Part shown: positions 46,501 through 60,745 of the stretch, one piece after another
How the letters are laid out: every line of letters starts with the position of its first letter
Numbering within the stretch: position 1 is the first letter of the stretch
From: Gossypium raimondii
Lineage: Eukaryota; Streptophyta; Magnoliopsida; Malvales; Malvaceae
Reading direction: 5' to 3'
Length of the DNA stretch: 64,000 nt
NCBI RefSeq assembly: GCF_025698545.1
Contig: NC_068575.1
Location: 61,637,980-61,701,979, forward strand
Made by a program: the position numbers and the translations under genes
Notes under the pieces: model-generated
Databases searched by the model: none
Told to the model about the DNA's origin: nothing
Seen by the model: only the letters and a program-made list of their open reading frames with translations

Positions 46501-47311
46501 ACAGTATTCTTTTTTATTTTTGGTTTTCTCTTCCTAGTTCAGGAGTACCTTATTTAAGTATTTGGTTATCTCAATTATTTTGCAGATGCGTAGAACAGAT
46601 CAACAAAGCCAATCGAGGTGATTTGAGCCCCGAAGAACTGAAGGAAAGACAGGTGAGGATCGAGATTATATGTATTTGTTTTTCTTTTGAATTGACACAA
46701 GCTGTTTAAGATGTCAATATAACTTTAAATTGATGTGATATTGCAGGCTAAGGCAATGCAAGATCCAGAAATTCAGAACATTCTCTCAGATCCTGTAATG
46801 AGACAGGTAAGTGCTTAAAAAATGGTTAAAATGTGACTATAGTCCTTGTACATTTCGGAAATTAGGAATTGTCTTTTGATTTTTCAAATCAGGTTGAATT
46901 CTTAACATGGTTTTTTTTTTTAAATTTTTTGTTAGTGACATTTTGAAATGAAAAACTATTCATTCATGAAGAAAAGATTGCAAGTGGATTTGAATTTTAA
47001 AATATGAAAATATGAAAAATAAAAGGATTAAGTATAGGGCTAGATTCCTAATCCAAAAATATAGGGACTACAGGCATATTATAACCCAAAAAAAAAAGGT
47101 TTCAACTTTGAACTGAGAAGTACTTATGATATATGGACCTGTCTGTGGATACTTTGCTGTTTGGTTTACTGAAAGCCAAAAACTTGGATTTGGGCAGGTT
47201 TTGATTGATTTCCAGGAAAATCCGAAGGCAGCACAAGAACACATGAAGAACCCTATGGTGATGAACAAGATCCAAAAGCTGGTCTCTGCTGGAATTGTGC
47301 AAATGAGATAA
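43524..47311 (+). CDS. Hsp70-Hsp90 organizing protein (HOP/STI1), 7 exons
   Basis: A 582-residue adaptor that holds Hsp70 and Hsp90 together during client transfer in the cytosol. Exons: 43524-44432, 45617-45905, 46081-46166, 46271-46494, 46586-46652, 46747-46806, 47198-47311. Domains: TPR1 at about residues 1-118 (MADEAKAKGNAAFSSGDFN, LYSNRSAAYASLHQYEAAL, WSKGYSRLGAAHLGLHQY). DP1 follows at about 130-195 (PEMWAKLTADPTTRVFLQQP), then a charged linker (EEVKKPEPEPEPEP). TPR2A starts at EKEAGNAAYKKKDFETAIKH and TPR2B at GNEFFKQQKYPEAVKHYTE. DP2 closes the protein (AMQDPEIQNILSDPVMRQ to NKIQKLVSAGIVQMR). Carboxylate-clamp residues of the TPR type (K/N/N/K/R) appear in each TPR unit. The order is that of the whole family. 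The introns are mostly short; intron 1 (about 1.2 kb) and intron 6 hold repeat elements. Confidence 0.97.
44973..45388. mobile_element. Palindromic repeat in HOP intron 1
   Basis: GGGGAGATCAATCGGTTTAA at the left is matched in inverted order by GGTTAAAACCAAATATTGCT at the right, with CTCTCC next to it. Repeated AACCGA/TCGGTT motifs lie between. The ends are approximate. It resembles the CGAATTGA-type element at 42.1 kb in organisation but not in sequence. Confidence 0.5.
46824..47097. mobile_element. MITE-like element in HOP intron 6
   Basis: GGTTAAAATGTGACTATAGT at the left and ACTACAGGCATATTATAACC at the right are inverted. Inner arms TCGGAAATTAGGAATT and GATTCCTAATCC continue the repeat. 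It shares its termini with the maspardin intron 6 element. Confidence 0.8.
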
Positions 47312-47877
47312 ATTGTAAAAGTGATCAATTTTAACTTAATTGCTTTTTTTCCTTCATAGTAAATTTGTACTTGCAATTGTCCGAATTTGAGTGGATTAAT
47401 CCATAAAAAAACTAGTTTTCAGTTGGAAAAATTGTTCAAAAGTTCGAATGGGATTTGATTTATTTTACTTTTTCTGTTTTAAAATCGTTTGTTCTCATTA
47501 CTCAAAATTTCTACTTGGAAGCAAGTAACATGCATGATCATTTAAACAGCAGGTATGATGAAATGTTTTGTATAGTTTCGTAAAATGAAGACTATGTTTT
47601 AGTGCAGAACCAGCAAAAAGCAGACATCAACTGATTTTTGGTTCATGGAGTATGAAACAGTTTCTGTGATTTTTTTTCAAACATCAAGCTTTCATTAAGA
47701 ACAATAAAAAAAGGACACTAAAAAACCCCAGTAAAACTTTACCTAACAGTTCTTTTGTTCTTTATTCAGTGAAGTCTTAAATATGCCCCATGTGATGCAA
47801 ATACTTGCAGAGACAACCAGAAAAAAAAGTAGTACTACGTTAAGCTTGTACAGGACAGTTGTACTTCTTATGAGTCC
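47312..47877. other. Convergent spacer between HOP and the PSY-like gene
   Basis: About 0.57 kb between two stop codons facing each other. It contains the two 3' regions. No repeat or gene seen. Confidence 0.5.
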
Positions 47878-48918
47878 TCAACTGCCGCCACCACCAGTTC
47901 CGGCTGATGTCCCCGGTTTTCCTCTCGGCGGTGGTTCGTGTTTAGGATTTGGAATAACCGGAGTATAGTCTTTTACAATGTCAACATCTAGTTTCAGCTT
48001 CCTCATCTTCACTTCAACCATATCCTTCAAAACCAGATATCAATCATCATAATATATTAGCAAAAGGTTAAATTCCACTACTAGTCTCTTTACTTTGTGA
48101 AAGTGGTGAATTTAATCCTTGTATTTTAATTTGATCACTTTTAATCTCTGTTCTTTTCAAATTTTTAAACATCAGTCCTCATCAAGTAGTAGCTATTAAA
48201 TTTATTATATTAAGTTCAGTTATTTTCAAAGTATGATGTGTCAAACACATTATCATGCGTAATATTATTTTTATATATTATGTACTAAAAATCTAGTTAA
48301 TGAATTAATGCATGTTATTTTCACCTAGATTGAAATTTTAAAATTTTAAAAAGTATAAGTGCTTCACCCAATTGGAGAATATGAACCAAATCTATATCCC
48401 TATTCATAGTAAAAATCAGTAATTGAATTTAACTAGACAGATTTAATCGCTATTATTTGGGTCGAACTAAAATTTTAAATTCAAAAATATAGAGATTAAA
48501 ATTGATCCATCTGAAAAATACAAAGATTAAAATTGAGCAAATTAAAATACAGGGAATAATAGCAAAATTCAACCTTAACAAATCAAAACTCCTTGAATCA
48601 TCAAATTCAAATAATATTTTATGGTAAATGAAACTTTTAGAGATGTTTTATGACAAATAGAAATTTTCAGATCCCTTGCTGTTAAGAGTTACCTCATTAA
48701 TTCCAGAGTCAGCTGAAGTTGCACCAGCATCCAAGCCCTTAACTTTGGCTACAAAATATAACCAAAAAGAAAATAAAAAAATAAAGATTAAAATCACCTT
48801 TTGTATCATCTTAGAATTAACTTGACTATGAGTGAATGGAAAATTTTTGCAGACCTATAAATGGAACAAGATAGAGTACCAAGAGAAGGAGAATCATGGT
48901 TTTAGCATAAGTACCCAT
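47878..48918 (-). CDS. PSY-type sulfated-peptide precursor (PSY1-like), 3 exons
   Basis: An 88-residue precursor with exons 48918-48855, 48748-48693 and 48024-47878, all with GT-AG borders and in frame. The start MGTYAKTMILLLLVLYLVPF is a signal peptide. A variable middle follows (AKVKGLDAGATSADSGINED), then a basic and acidic stretch and the conserved end DIVKDYTPVIPNPKHEPPPR. The core DY...P-x-x-NPKH-x-P matches the mature Arabidopsis PSY1 glycopeptide (DYGDPSANPKHDPGVPPS) from memory. That peptide is tyrosine-sulfated after Asp by TPST, then hydroxylated and glycosylated on Pro. Here the Tyr is preceded by KD, and Pro residues suitable for hydroxylation follow. The tail GKPGTSAGTGGGGS is low in complexity. 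In Arabidopsis PSY peptides act through LRR receptor kinases in growth and stress trade-offs. Family assignment rests on the motif and on architecture, not on a search. The large intron 2 carries a MITE-like element. Confidence 0.85.
48066..48574. mobile_element. MITE-like element in PSY-like gene intron 2
   Basis: GGTTAAATTCCACTACTAGT at the left and CAGGGAATAATAGCAAAATT followed by CAACC at the right are inverted. The inner arms GAATTTAATCC and GATTAAAATTG match. It fills most of the 0.67-kb intron. Confidence 0.7.
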
Positions 48919-49201
48919 GGTGGTGCTATCAGAAAATGGAGGAGACAAGATTGGAGATTTATATTGGTTGAGAAGGTGGCTAAATCCCCACTGTTTTGAA
49001 TAGCAAAGCTACTCAAAAGCTTTGTAGAATATTTATGAACATCCATTAGCAACAATACCACAAAAGTCTGAATGCCACTAACTTTCTGTCACCTCAATGA
49101 AACAACTCTGAGGTTTCCAAAAAGCATTTGTTAGGTTGCAATGCATGGTTCGGTTAGTCCCTACATAGTTTCTTTCGTGTAGGCATTGCCCAAGTCTTTT
49201 G

Positions 49202-49460
49202 GGTAAAATTGTAATAGAGGTTCATGTATTTGGAGTCGAATTGTATTCTGCTTTATTTGCTAATAAAATGGGTAAATTAATTTTGTATCTTAGATCAAAA
49301 GAGTAAAATAGTTTTTTTATTAAAAATTTAATTCATTTTTTGATTAAATAATCCGACAGTTACATGTGGCGTGATATGAACTAATTTGTTGAAATTTTTA
49401 ATGAAAGAGATAAAATACAATTCAGCTATTGATATAACAGTTTAAATGATATTTTTATCG
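49202..49460. mobile_element. Decayed MITE-like element of the GTACCATGG family
   Basis: It starts GGGTAAAATTGTAATAGAGG with GGAGTCGAATTGTATTCTG and continues to AAAATACAATTCAGC and ATGATATTTTTATC. It lacks intact termini. The order of internal motifs is as in the GRXS14 and EF-G introns. Confidence 0.6.
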
Positions 49461-51000
49461 TGATTCGTGAATGATAGAGTAATATATATATTTTAATTGA
49501 ATAACAAAAAACTACAATGATTTAATTAATTTGCTTGGATTCTGTGTTTATAATAATTAAATTTAGTTATATAATTTTAAAATATATATTATCCTTTTAA
49601 AGAGAACACCTCAAGAAAGTCTCATCTCCAACAGAAGATGAGATAGTGCTGGGAAATTAACAGAAGGGTGGCACTACCAGAGGTTGTAATTAGAAAACTA
49701 AACATCTGGCTAATAATTATTATTACATACAGATTGCTCTTCTTGTTACTGTAATGCCTTGTTTAATTTTGTGGCTAAAAATTTATTAGTGTTTGCACAC
49801 ATTAATTAATGAATGATTTCCCTCTTTGATTGGATTGGCTGATGAATCGATTTGTCTTTTCAAGATTTGCAAAAAAAGGCTGTATTCGATTGAACGTTTG
49901 CTATTCACGTTGAATACTTATCTGATCTCAAATTTATTAAATATTATTTCCGAATATTGAAGGATTTTTGGAGAGAAAGAGAGAGCTTCCCTTTCCTCTT
50001 GATTTCTTCGTATTTTGAGAATGTTAGTTCTCAACTAAGCCATGAGAAGAGCTTGTATAGCCCCGATCCCTGTGGGATATGTATGAGAGCCACGTGTATA
50101 ATCTGTGTATATTGTCATCTAGCATTTTGCGAGATGAGGTGTCAACAACATATATGAACTTGATCGAGTAAGACTTTCGTATGTGATTGCTGATTTGAAG
50201 AGATCTTTCAAGAGTGATGAATACATACAATAATAGTGTTTTGTTGGAGTGAAAGTTAGGTCGGATTTAGCTCGGTTGAATGCAATATTTTAGTAGTGTT
50301 TTTTAGATTTGGGTTTCACTTGAAAAATAAATTTAAAATTTTATTAAATTTCAACACAGATAAAAAATGTTAAATTCGTGCCCGATCTGATACGCTCGTA
50401 TTAAAATTTTTTAATATTATTTTTTAAATATAAAAATAAATTTAAAAAATACAATACGAGTTATATAATATCTAAACACTAATAATAAAATAATAGTAAT
50501 ATAATAACAAAATGACAGTAAAACATAAGCAAACAACAAAAAGAAAAAAATTTAGACCAATTTAAATCGAATCCGGACAAAAAATTTATCCAAAACCAAA
50601 CCTATTTAAAAAACAAACATTATTTTTTATCCAATTACTCATATATTTTTACATAAGCACACTATTCGAATGCGAAATTCAAATCGCAATCTCAAGAAGC
50701 AAGTTAATTGCTATTGCACAATTGATGATTTGTTTTGATTTTATGTAAAAAATTGACTCAATGTTAATGGACGACATTTGGGGCTTTGGGCTGGTCCAAA
50801 ACGATTCAGCTATCGTGCGTTTTAGGTTCAATTGCCAGTCTACTAGTCAATAGTCGTCTTATGTATATGACCAAAAAGAAAGAGTCGTTTATTTATTAAT
50901 CGGGAAAGCGGACGATTGGGAAAAGAGAAAATAAACGGCCAGGATCTCCCCAACACAAGATCTAATTTGATTGGCTCATAAAATCCTTGTTCGGAATGTC

Positions 51001-51014
51001 ATTGGTCCACGTCA
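51001..51014 (+). promoter_or_regulatory. ERSE-II plus bZIP (UPR) site in the BiP promoter
   Basis: ATTGGTCCACG at 51001-51011 is an exact ERSE-II (ATTGG-N-CCACG). CCACGTCA at 51007-51014 is the reverse complement of TGACGTGG, the plant bZIP28/bZIP60-type ER-stress site. They overlap and lie about 220 bases before the BiP ATG and 100 bases before its TATA box, as expected for an unfolded-protein-response promoter. A further ATTGG lies at 50970-50974 and a CCAAT at 51058-51062. Confidence 0.9.
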
Positions 51015-51112
51015 GCACCTATGACATGTTCTCTCTTTTTCGCACCCCCATCTGAAACCAATGTTAGATTCGGGATACTCCAAATATAAAAATGGCTCCA
51101 ACAGCGACTCAC

Positions 51113-51120
51113 TATAAAAG
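51113..51120 (+). promoter_or_regulatory. Probable BiP TATA box
   Basis: TATAAAAG about 110 bases before the BiP ATG, at the expected place between the ERSE-II and the leader. Confidence 0.75.
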
Positions 51121-51229
51121 GAAAGGAGTCTCGGTCCTCAAAGCTCATTTAAACGATTCAGCGATTTATAGTGGAAATATAGCTCCGAGAGACTTCTTCG
51201 AAGAGAGGTAGAGGAGTTTAGGACGCGCG

Positions 51230-54631
<3,402 letters not shown>

Positions 54632-55331
54632 AACAAAAATCTTCAATGGCTACTGCCGCTGAAAAGTGATTGAGTTTATTAGAGTTAGGTGCAATGAGGA
54701 TACTGTGCTAATTTTTGTAGAAGTTCTAAAAGGGAGAAAAATATTCCCGCTTTCTTCGCTTGTTTTTTTTTTCTTGGTGAATGTATACATTTTGAAGGAT
54801 TAGAAAAATGGTAATACATTTTCAAAATAACATTTCATGGCTTACATCTCTTAATAATTATATGTTAAAATTGTTATTTCTAAATTGGTTATCTAGTGTT
54901 ATTGTAATCATAGTTTATCTAGTGTTTATAATTGTAAAAAAATTATCAAAGTAAAAAGTTTATAGTAAATTATTATGTTTAACTTACCTGAAATAAACAT
55001 TTACATTGCATAATGATCATCATCAATTTTTGTTCTAACAAAATTTCTATTAAAATAGTAATTTTAACAATGGTGATGTGACTACTTAGCAGTTTCATTT
55101 TTCATTTATTTTATATTATCAACTAATAATTTAAAATTTTAAAAATATCCTGTCCTTTTGTTGAGTTCATGTTTTTTTTTCCTTTACATTAAGGAATCTA
55201 ATTCTGATTAACTGTTAGTGTTTATAGGATTAAATATTTAGTTCTTTCATAGTACAGTCATCTATCACCTACTTTAACTACTATCGGAGAGACCTCCTCA
55301 CCTACTTTCACTACTATCAGAGAGACCTCCA
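54632..55331. other. Intergenic between BiP and trehalase
   Basis: BiP 3' UTR, then AT-rich DNA and the short trehalase leader. It contains the 33-bp tandem duplication just upstream of the trehalase ATG. Confidence 0.5.
55266..55331. repeat. 33-bp tandem duplication just before the trehalase ATG
   Basis: CACCTACTTTAACTACTATC (from 55266) recurs as CACCTACTTTCACTACTATC (from 55299), 33 bases apart, and both continue GAGAGACCTCC. The second copy leads straight into the ATG at 55332, so the pair forms most of the leader next to the start codon. Confidence 0.9.
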
Positions 55332-58300
55332 ATGGCTGCTGCCAATCACTCACCTTCATCGCCTTACTCATGTGCTAAAGATTCAGGCCCTGTAATACCA
55401 ACAACCTCTTTAGTTACTTTCCTTGAACGTGTCCAAGAAACTGCTTTCCAAACTTACGAGAGATCAAAATTTGATCACAAAGACTTTATAGACTTGTCAT
55501 TAAAGTTCGATCTTTCAACCACAGTGAAGTCGTTCGATGAAATTTCCAAGACAGAAAATGGGTCAGTGTCGACTAAGGATTTTGAAGAGTTTATAGGAAA
55601 GTGGTTTAAAGGTGCAGGAGAGGATCTTGTTTATGTTGAGCCAATGGATTTTGAGACGGAGCCATATGGGTTTTTGCCCAAGGTGGAGAACCCAGAGGTG
55701 AGAGCTTGGGCATTAGAGGTGCATGGTTTGTGGAAGAAACTGAGTAGGGAAGTTTCGAGCTCGGTTCATGATCATCCTGAATTGCATACTTTGCTTCCTT
55801 TACCGGTGCCTGGTATGATCCCTGGTTCACGGTTCAGGGAAGTTTATTATTGGGATTCTTATTGGGTTATCAGGTTAGTTTTGATTTTCCTTTTTAACTT
55901 TTTGCCTTCATATGAAGATATAAATGTGATATAAATGGTTGTGCAGAGGGCTGCTGGCGAGTAAAATGCACGAGACAGCAAAAGCCATTGTGACTAATCT
56001 CATTTCGTTGCTAGATACATATGGTTATGTACTTAATGGTGCCAGAGCCTATTACACGAATCGAAGGTAGTGGTGCTTTCATTTATTTTCTTCCCATTGT
56101 TTGTAGGGACATTTTGTGAAAGGTAATTTTTTTAAAAAAAAATTCTTTTAATATAACTCAGTCTTAAAGTTTAATTCAATCAGTTCACGTATATTTTCTT
56201 ACCTTTAAGAGATGATAGCTAGTAAGCTCAGGATTCGAATATCTTTGATTTTATTCCTTCCTTTCTTAAATAACTTTTATCACCCTAATCTCGCATTGAA
56301 AAAACTCTTAAGACCAGCTATAATATATATACATAGAGACTTGAAAGTTAAAAATTGTGAGCAATCACTAATAAGAATATAATAGCTAAGTGAGTAAAAG
56401 TATCATAAAGGTCCCTATACTATGAGTCAAATTGTATTTGACCCCTTTTACTCAAAAAAATGATAAATTAGTCCTCTTCTTTTAAAGCAAAAAACAAACC
56501 AGTCATTTCTGTTAAAAATTTCATCCATTAAAAACTGAGTTGACTGATGGAATAATCAAAGAGTAGAAGGGGACAAAATGCAAATTGACTCCCAGTAGAA
56601 TGGCCTTCATGGTGCTTTTACTGAGCTAAGTGCTTAGCCACCTCTAAAATCCCAAAAGTTCAGTGGCTTTCAAGCCTTGCAGGTGAATTGCTCATGGAAG
56701 TATTTACAAGGTTTGAGGTACCCTTTTTTTGCAGCCAGCCTCCACTCCTGAGTGCAATGGTTTATGAGATATACAATAGAACTGGTGATGTGGATTTGGC
56801 GAAGAAGGCTCTCCCTGCATTGCTTAAAGAATATCAGTTCTGGAATTCAGGTATACTAATTACCCTTCACTTGTATGACCAATTTCTTGCTTGTTCTAAC
56901 TTTCCCGGAAAATAAGATTTAACTTCCTCTCACACTAAAAATCTTTCTTCAAATTGAGCTTTTTTTCTGAGTTTGAACTATGATGTAGAAATACATACGA
57001 TGATCATCCATGATGCTGAGAATTGTAATCACTCATTAAACCGGTATTATGCAATGTGGAACAAACCCAGGCCTGAAGCATCAGCCATTGTGTGTTCTTG
57101 TCTTCAACTTCCTTTTACCTTTGCTAGTATTTTCATGTTGTATATTTGAGGAATTTTTTTTAACATGATCATATGTACCAGGATAAAAGATTTGCTTCCA
57201 AGTTCTTGAATGTTAATGAGAAACAGAAATTTTACCGAGAGCTTGCTTCAACTGCTGAATCTGGATGGGATTTCAGCACAAGATGGATGAGGTTATACAA
57301 ATTATACTTTCATTTATAGCTTTTCATCAGAGGAGAATTCAGAATTTTTTTTAGCAGGGCTGGACTTTAATTATAATTTTTTCATAGATCTAAATATAAG
57401 TTTACCAAGTATTAAATGATAATTTCATCCTTTTTAAAGGGACTAAATAGAAATTTTTCCATTTTTAGGGGGGTTAAAATGCAATTTTAGTATATTAATT
57501 TATAATTTTTCTATTTATAAGAAGACTGAATTGAAAAAATTTTCATTTTTGGAAGGTCAAAGCACCTGATTATGCCCTCGTATTCAGCTCTGATGAATTG
57601 GTTAACTACAGCTATGTTATTCATATCAGGGTGTGGGTGATGAATGTAATGTGTCTAACACGAATTTATCCCCAAACACGTGTCTGAATATGTGGCGGAG
57701 GTAGTATTAGACACTGATATTTCAAAAACAATGTAGAGTTTCGAATCAACCATTGAGCTAGAGGTGAATTTAGAGCAGTCAAGGGCTTCAACCCCTCCAA
57801 ATTAGAAACAAAAATTGTCTTTTAGTCCTTTATAAATGCTAAAATTAAAAATTAATATATGATAAAAATACATTTTAAATCGAAAAGATTTCTATTTAGT
57901 CCTTCAAAAATGATGAATCTATAAGTTAATACAAAATAAAATTACACTTTAACCATATAAAAATTTATAATTCAATTCCAACCCTCTTAATAAAAACATT
58001 CTAGCTTGGCCCGAGACTGTTGTATTTTACGAAGGACATTTTTACTAATCAAATATATGAAATCTTTGTTATAGGAACCCTTCTGAATTTACAAGTTTGA
58101 GCACAACAACTATTTTACCTGTTGATTTAAATGCATTCATGCTGAGGGTATGTTGTAACTTTCTCTTTTAATAACACCTATGAGATCAGTAACACCTTGG
58201 ATGTTCATCCATTTCTTGATATATGTACAGATGGAACTTGACATTGCCTTCTTTGCGAAAATTGTTGGAGACGATGCCATTGCTGAGGATTTCCTTACAG

Positions 58301-59711
58301 CTTCTCACACAAGAAAGAAGGCATTCAACTGTGTCTTTTGGAACGAAAACATGGGACAATGGGTGGATTATTGGCTTAACTATGGTGCTGAACCCAAGGT
58401 TTGTGTGTGTCCAAAGGACCAAAAGTACCGTAGTTTTGTAAGATGATACCATAACAATTTTTTCTACATTCTTCTCGTTTTTTTGTGTTGCTGTCCTTCA
58501 GGAACCACAAACTTGGGAAGCTCAGAATCAGAACCAGAATGTGTTTGCTTCAAACTTTGTTCCCTTGTGGATTGATTTGTTCAACTCAGGTTTGTAATTT
58601 TTTGCAAAAAGCCTCACTACCCATTTACAAATTCATCTCAATTAGAAACCATGCATTATTTTCACAAGAAGAAATTGTGTTTTTTTTGCTTCATAAATGG
58701 AAGAAAAACTTAAAAATCTTTCGATATGTTTGTCTGTCTGTATGTATAGATACTCCTCTGGTGGAAAAGGTAACAAGAAGTCTTCAAAGTTCAGGCCTGC
58801 TTTGTGCTGCTGGGATTGCAACCTCTTTGACAAATTCGGGACACCAATGGTTAGCACATCTTTTCACTCTTTAAAACTACACATATTTAAGTGCAAGCGT
58901 TAAACACTGGTCCATGTATTTTCTTTTACTTTCACATAGAATTAATGTTCCAAAGGAAAAAAATAAAAATAAAAAGCAGGGACTTCCCAAATGGTTGGGC
59001 TCCAATTCAGCACATGATAGTTGAAGGCTTGTGGAGATCTGCATCGACAGAAGCAAGGAAAGTAGCTAGAGACATAGCTGAAAGATGGATCAGAGCCAAC
59101 TACGTGGCCTACAAGAAAACAGGGACAATGCATGAGAAATATAACGTGGAAAAGTGTGGCGAATATGGTGCTGGTGGCATTTATAGACCCCAGGTACCGT
59201 TTCATCTACATATTTTTTTAGCGTAAACTCCGTTAATAATCACCAATTATTAATAAATATCTTTTTTGGTCATCCAACTATCAAAAGCTATAAAATGAAC
59301 TATTAATAAATTTCTTTTTTGGTCACCCAACGGTGGCAACTTTTAAAATTGACATAATAACAACTTTAACCTACAACATTTATATATTATATCAATTTAA
59401 TCTTAATTCTTAAAAATCAAACCCTCAACATTTATACATTATGTAATTTATTTTTTTATAATTTTATTATTATTTTTAAGTTGAATGACCAAAATATAAA
59501 TCTATTAATAATTTAGCGACCTTATACATATATTTTTTAAGTTTGCAGAAAAGAATTGCTATATTCAAAAATGGCATCAAAGTTTTTGTTTTAAAGATTT
59601 TATTTTGGGGATAATGAAATGCAGACAGGTTTCGGTTGGTCGAATGGAGTGGTGTTGGCATTTTTGGAGGAATTTGGATGGCCTAAAGACCAAAACATAG
59701 ACTGCAACTAA
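55332..59711 (+). CDS. Trehalase (GH37), TRE1-like, 11 exons
   Basis: A 572-residue enzyme that splits trehalose into two glucoses. Exons: 55332-55873, 55947-56066, 56735-56850, 56989-57089, 57182-57291, 58075-58147, 58231-58398, 58502-58589, 58750-58849, 58980-59193, 59625-59711. The signature PGSRFREVYYWDSYWVIRGL and the second signature QWDFPNGWAPIQHM (made only by splicing exons 9 and 10) are present. So are YGYVLNGARAYYTNRSQPP, NRYYAMWNKPRPEASAI, ASTAESGWDFSTRWM, and the ending QTGFGWSNGVVLAFLEEFGW. Against the usual GGGGEY loop the sequence reads KCGEYGAGGIYRPQ, a change at a generally conserved substrate-loop site. No obvious signal peptide or N-terminal membrane anchor starts the protein, unlike some plant TRE1 models. 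Either this start is internal to a longer form or the protein is secreted by another route. Several introns contain repeats. Confidence 0.93.
56396..56622. mobile_element. MITE-like element in trehalase intron 2
   Basis: It starts AAAAGTATCATAAAGGTCCC and ends GGCCTTCATGGTGCTTTTAC, inverted. It has the GAGTCAAATTGTATTTGACC and GACAAAATGCAAATTGAC core of the GTACCATGG family. Confidence 0.75.
57340..58010. repeat. Repeat cluster in trehalase intron 5
   Basis: Two stretches of similar type, about 57340-57570 and 57770-58010, carry GGCTGGACTTTAATTATAAT, AATTTATAATTTTT and GTCCTT/GTCCTTT motifs like those in the GGACGAAG-type repeat of GRXS14 intron 1. Limits are approximate. They account for the 0.8-kb intron. 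Confidence 0.5.
59225..59540. repeat. Repeat in trehalase intron 10
   Basis: The TTTTGGTCATCCAACTATCA and TTTGGTCACCCAACGGTGGC motifs occur about 55 bases apart and reappear in inverted form near 59480 (TTGAATGACCAAAATATAAA). The same words occur at 43140-43225. It is a dispersed repeat in this genome; the ends are uncertain. Confidence 0.5.
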
Positions 59712-60123
59712 AGCTTCAAAATGGGTTTGGTTTGATTTAAATAAACAAGACAATAATCTTTTCATTAAATAAAAACCAAGAGGTTAAATGTTGGCAGCCA
59801 TGTACTAGTATTCTATGCCATAATTTTTTCATATATAATGTGATATTCTTATTTAAGCCATTCAAAATTATGATAAAATATTCATCATTTACTGCTTTAA
59901 TAACATTAATTGTTACTGTAAATAATAGGTTAATTAATTTCTTTTTAAAAAAAGTATATAATTATTTACTGTTATACATAGATTATAAAGTATAGTGACA
60001 TTAAAATTAAAAACTTTAATTTTTTAAGGGAAATTAAAAACTTCATTTAAAAAATTGTTTTTAATTAATTTTATTTTTTAATAAATCCTTATATTGAAAA
60101 ACATAGTCAGAAGCAAAGGTTAA

Positions 60124-60745
60124 TTAGACTTGTCCATAGGTTGGGTCGGGTTCGGGTTGGGCTTTGACAAAATTTCAGGTTCGTTTGATAGGCTTGGTAT
60201 TGCCTGAAAAATGACCTAAAATTTTGTCCAAATTTGACCCAAAAATGTTAAAACCTAGTCTTGGCCCGCCCGTATTAATTATATATATTAAAAATATATA
60301 TAATACATCAAAAACACTAAAAATATTAAAAAATTTATTTCCCAACAAATTGAAAATAAATTTTAAAAAATCTTTATACTTAAATAATATTAAGATAGGT
60401 GCAACTTAACAAACAAATGCTTTTAAAATAGTAGCAAAATTAACAATAAAATAAGAGTTATATAATATTCAAATAATAACAACAAAATAATAGCAACATA
60501 ATAGTGAAAATTCAACAAAACAGTGGAAAAATAACAAGAAAACAGTAGGAAAACAACAAAAAAAAGTAGGCTTTTTTTTTCTTTTTGCAAATTCAGGTCA
60601 AGTCAGACTCAGACCAAAAAAATTTTACTCGAGACTTGACCCATTTTCTAAACGGATCTTATTTTTTTACCCAAACTTATTTTTTGAGTTTATTTTTTTA
60701 CTTAAACACTCTTACTTTTTAAACCCGGACTATGGTCAACCGCCA
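60124..60745. mobile_element. Inverted-repeat element with GGGTCGGG ends
   Basis: TAGACTTGTCCATAGGTTGG followed by GTCGGGTTCGGG at the left is answered by AAACCCGGACTATGGTCAAC at the right. Inner parts show TTGACAAAATTTCAGG and GCAAATTCAGGTCAAG in inverted order. The middle is A-rich with AACAACAAAATAATAG repeats. It is a relative of the GGGCC-rich element at 1041-1480 by general plan. Confidence 0.6.

Larger units (their letters stand above)
48919..51229. other. Divergent spacer between the PSY-like gene and BiP
   Basis: Contains the PSY promoter at its left and the BiP promoter at its right (ERSE-II at 51001). A decayed GTACCATGG-family element lies at about 49202-49460. Repeat-like text (GGTCGGATTTAGCTCGG, AAATCGAATCCGGAC) lies near 50245-50640. 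No gene seen; short ORFs at 49957-50230 look like chance. Confidence 0.5.

Noticed and set aside
49957-50230. Overlapping ORFs of 66 and 68 residues on opposite strands
   Set aside because: No conserved motif, no splice partners, and both strands are open by chance over the same bases.
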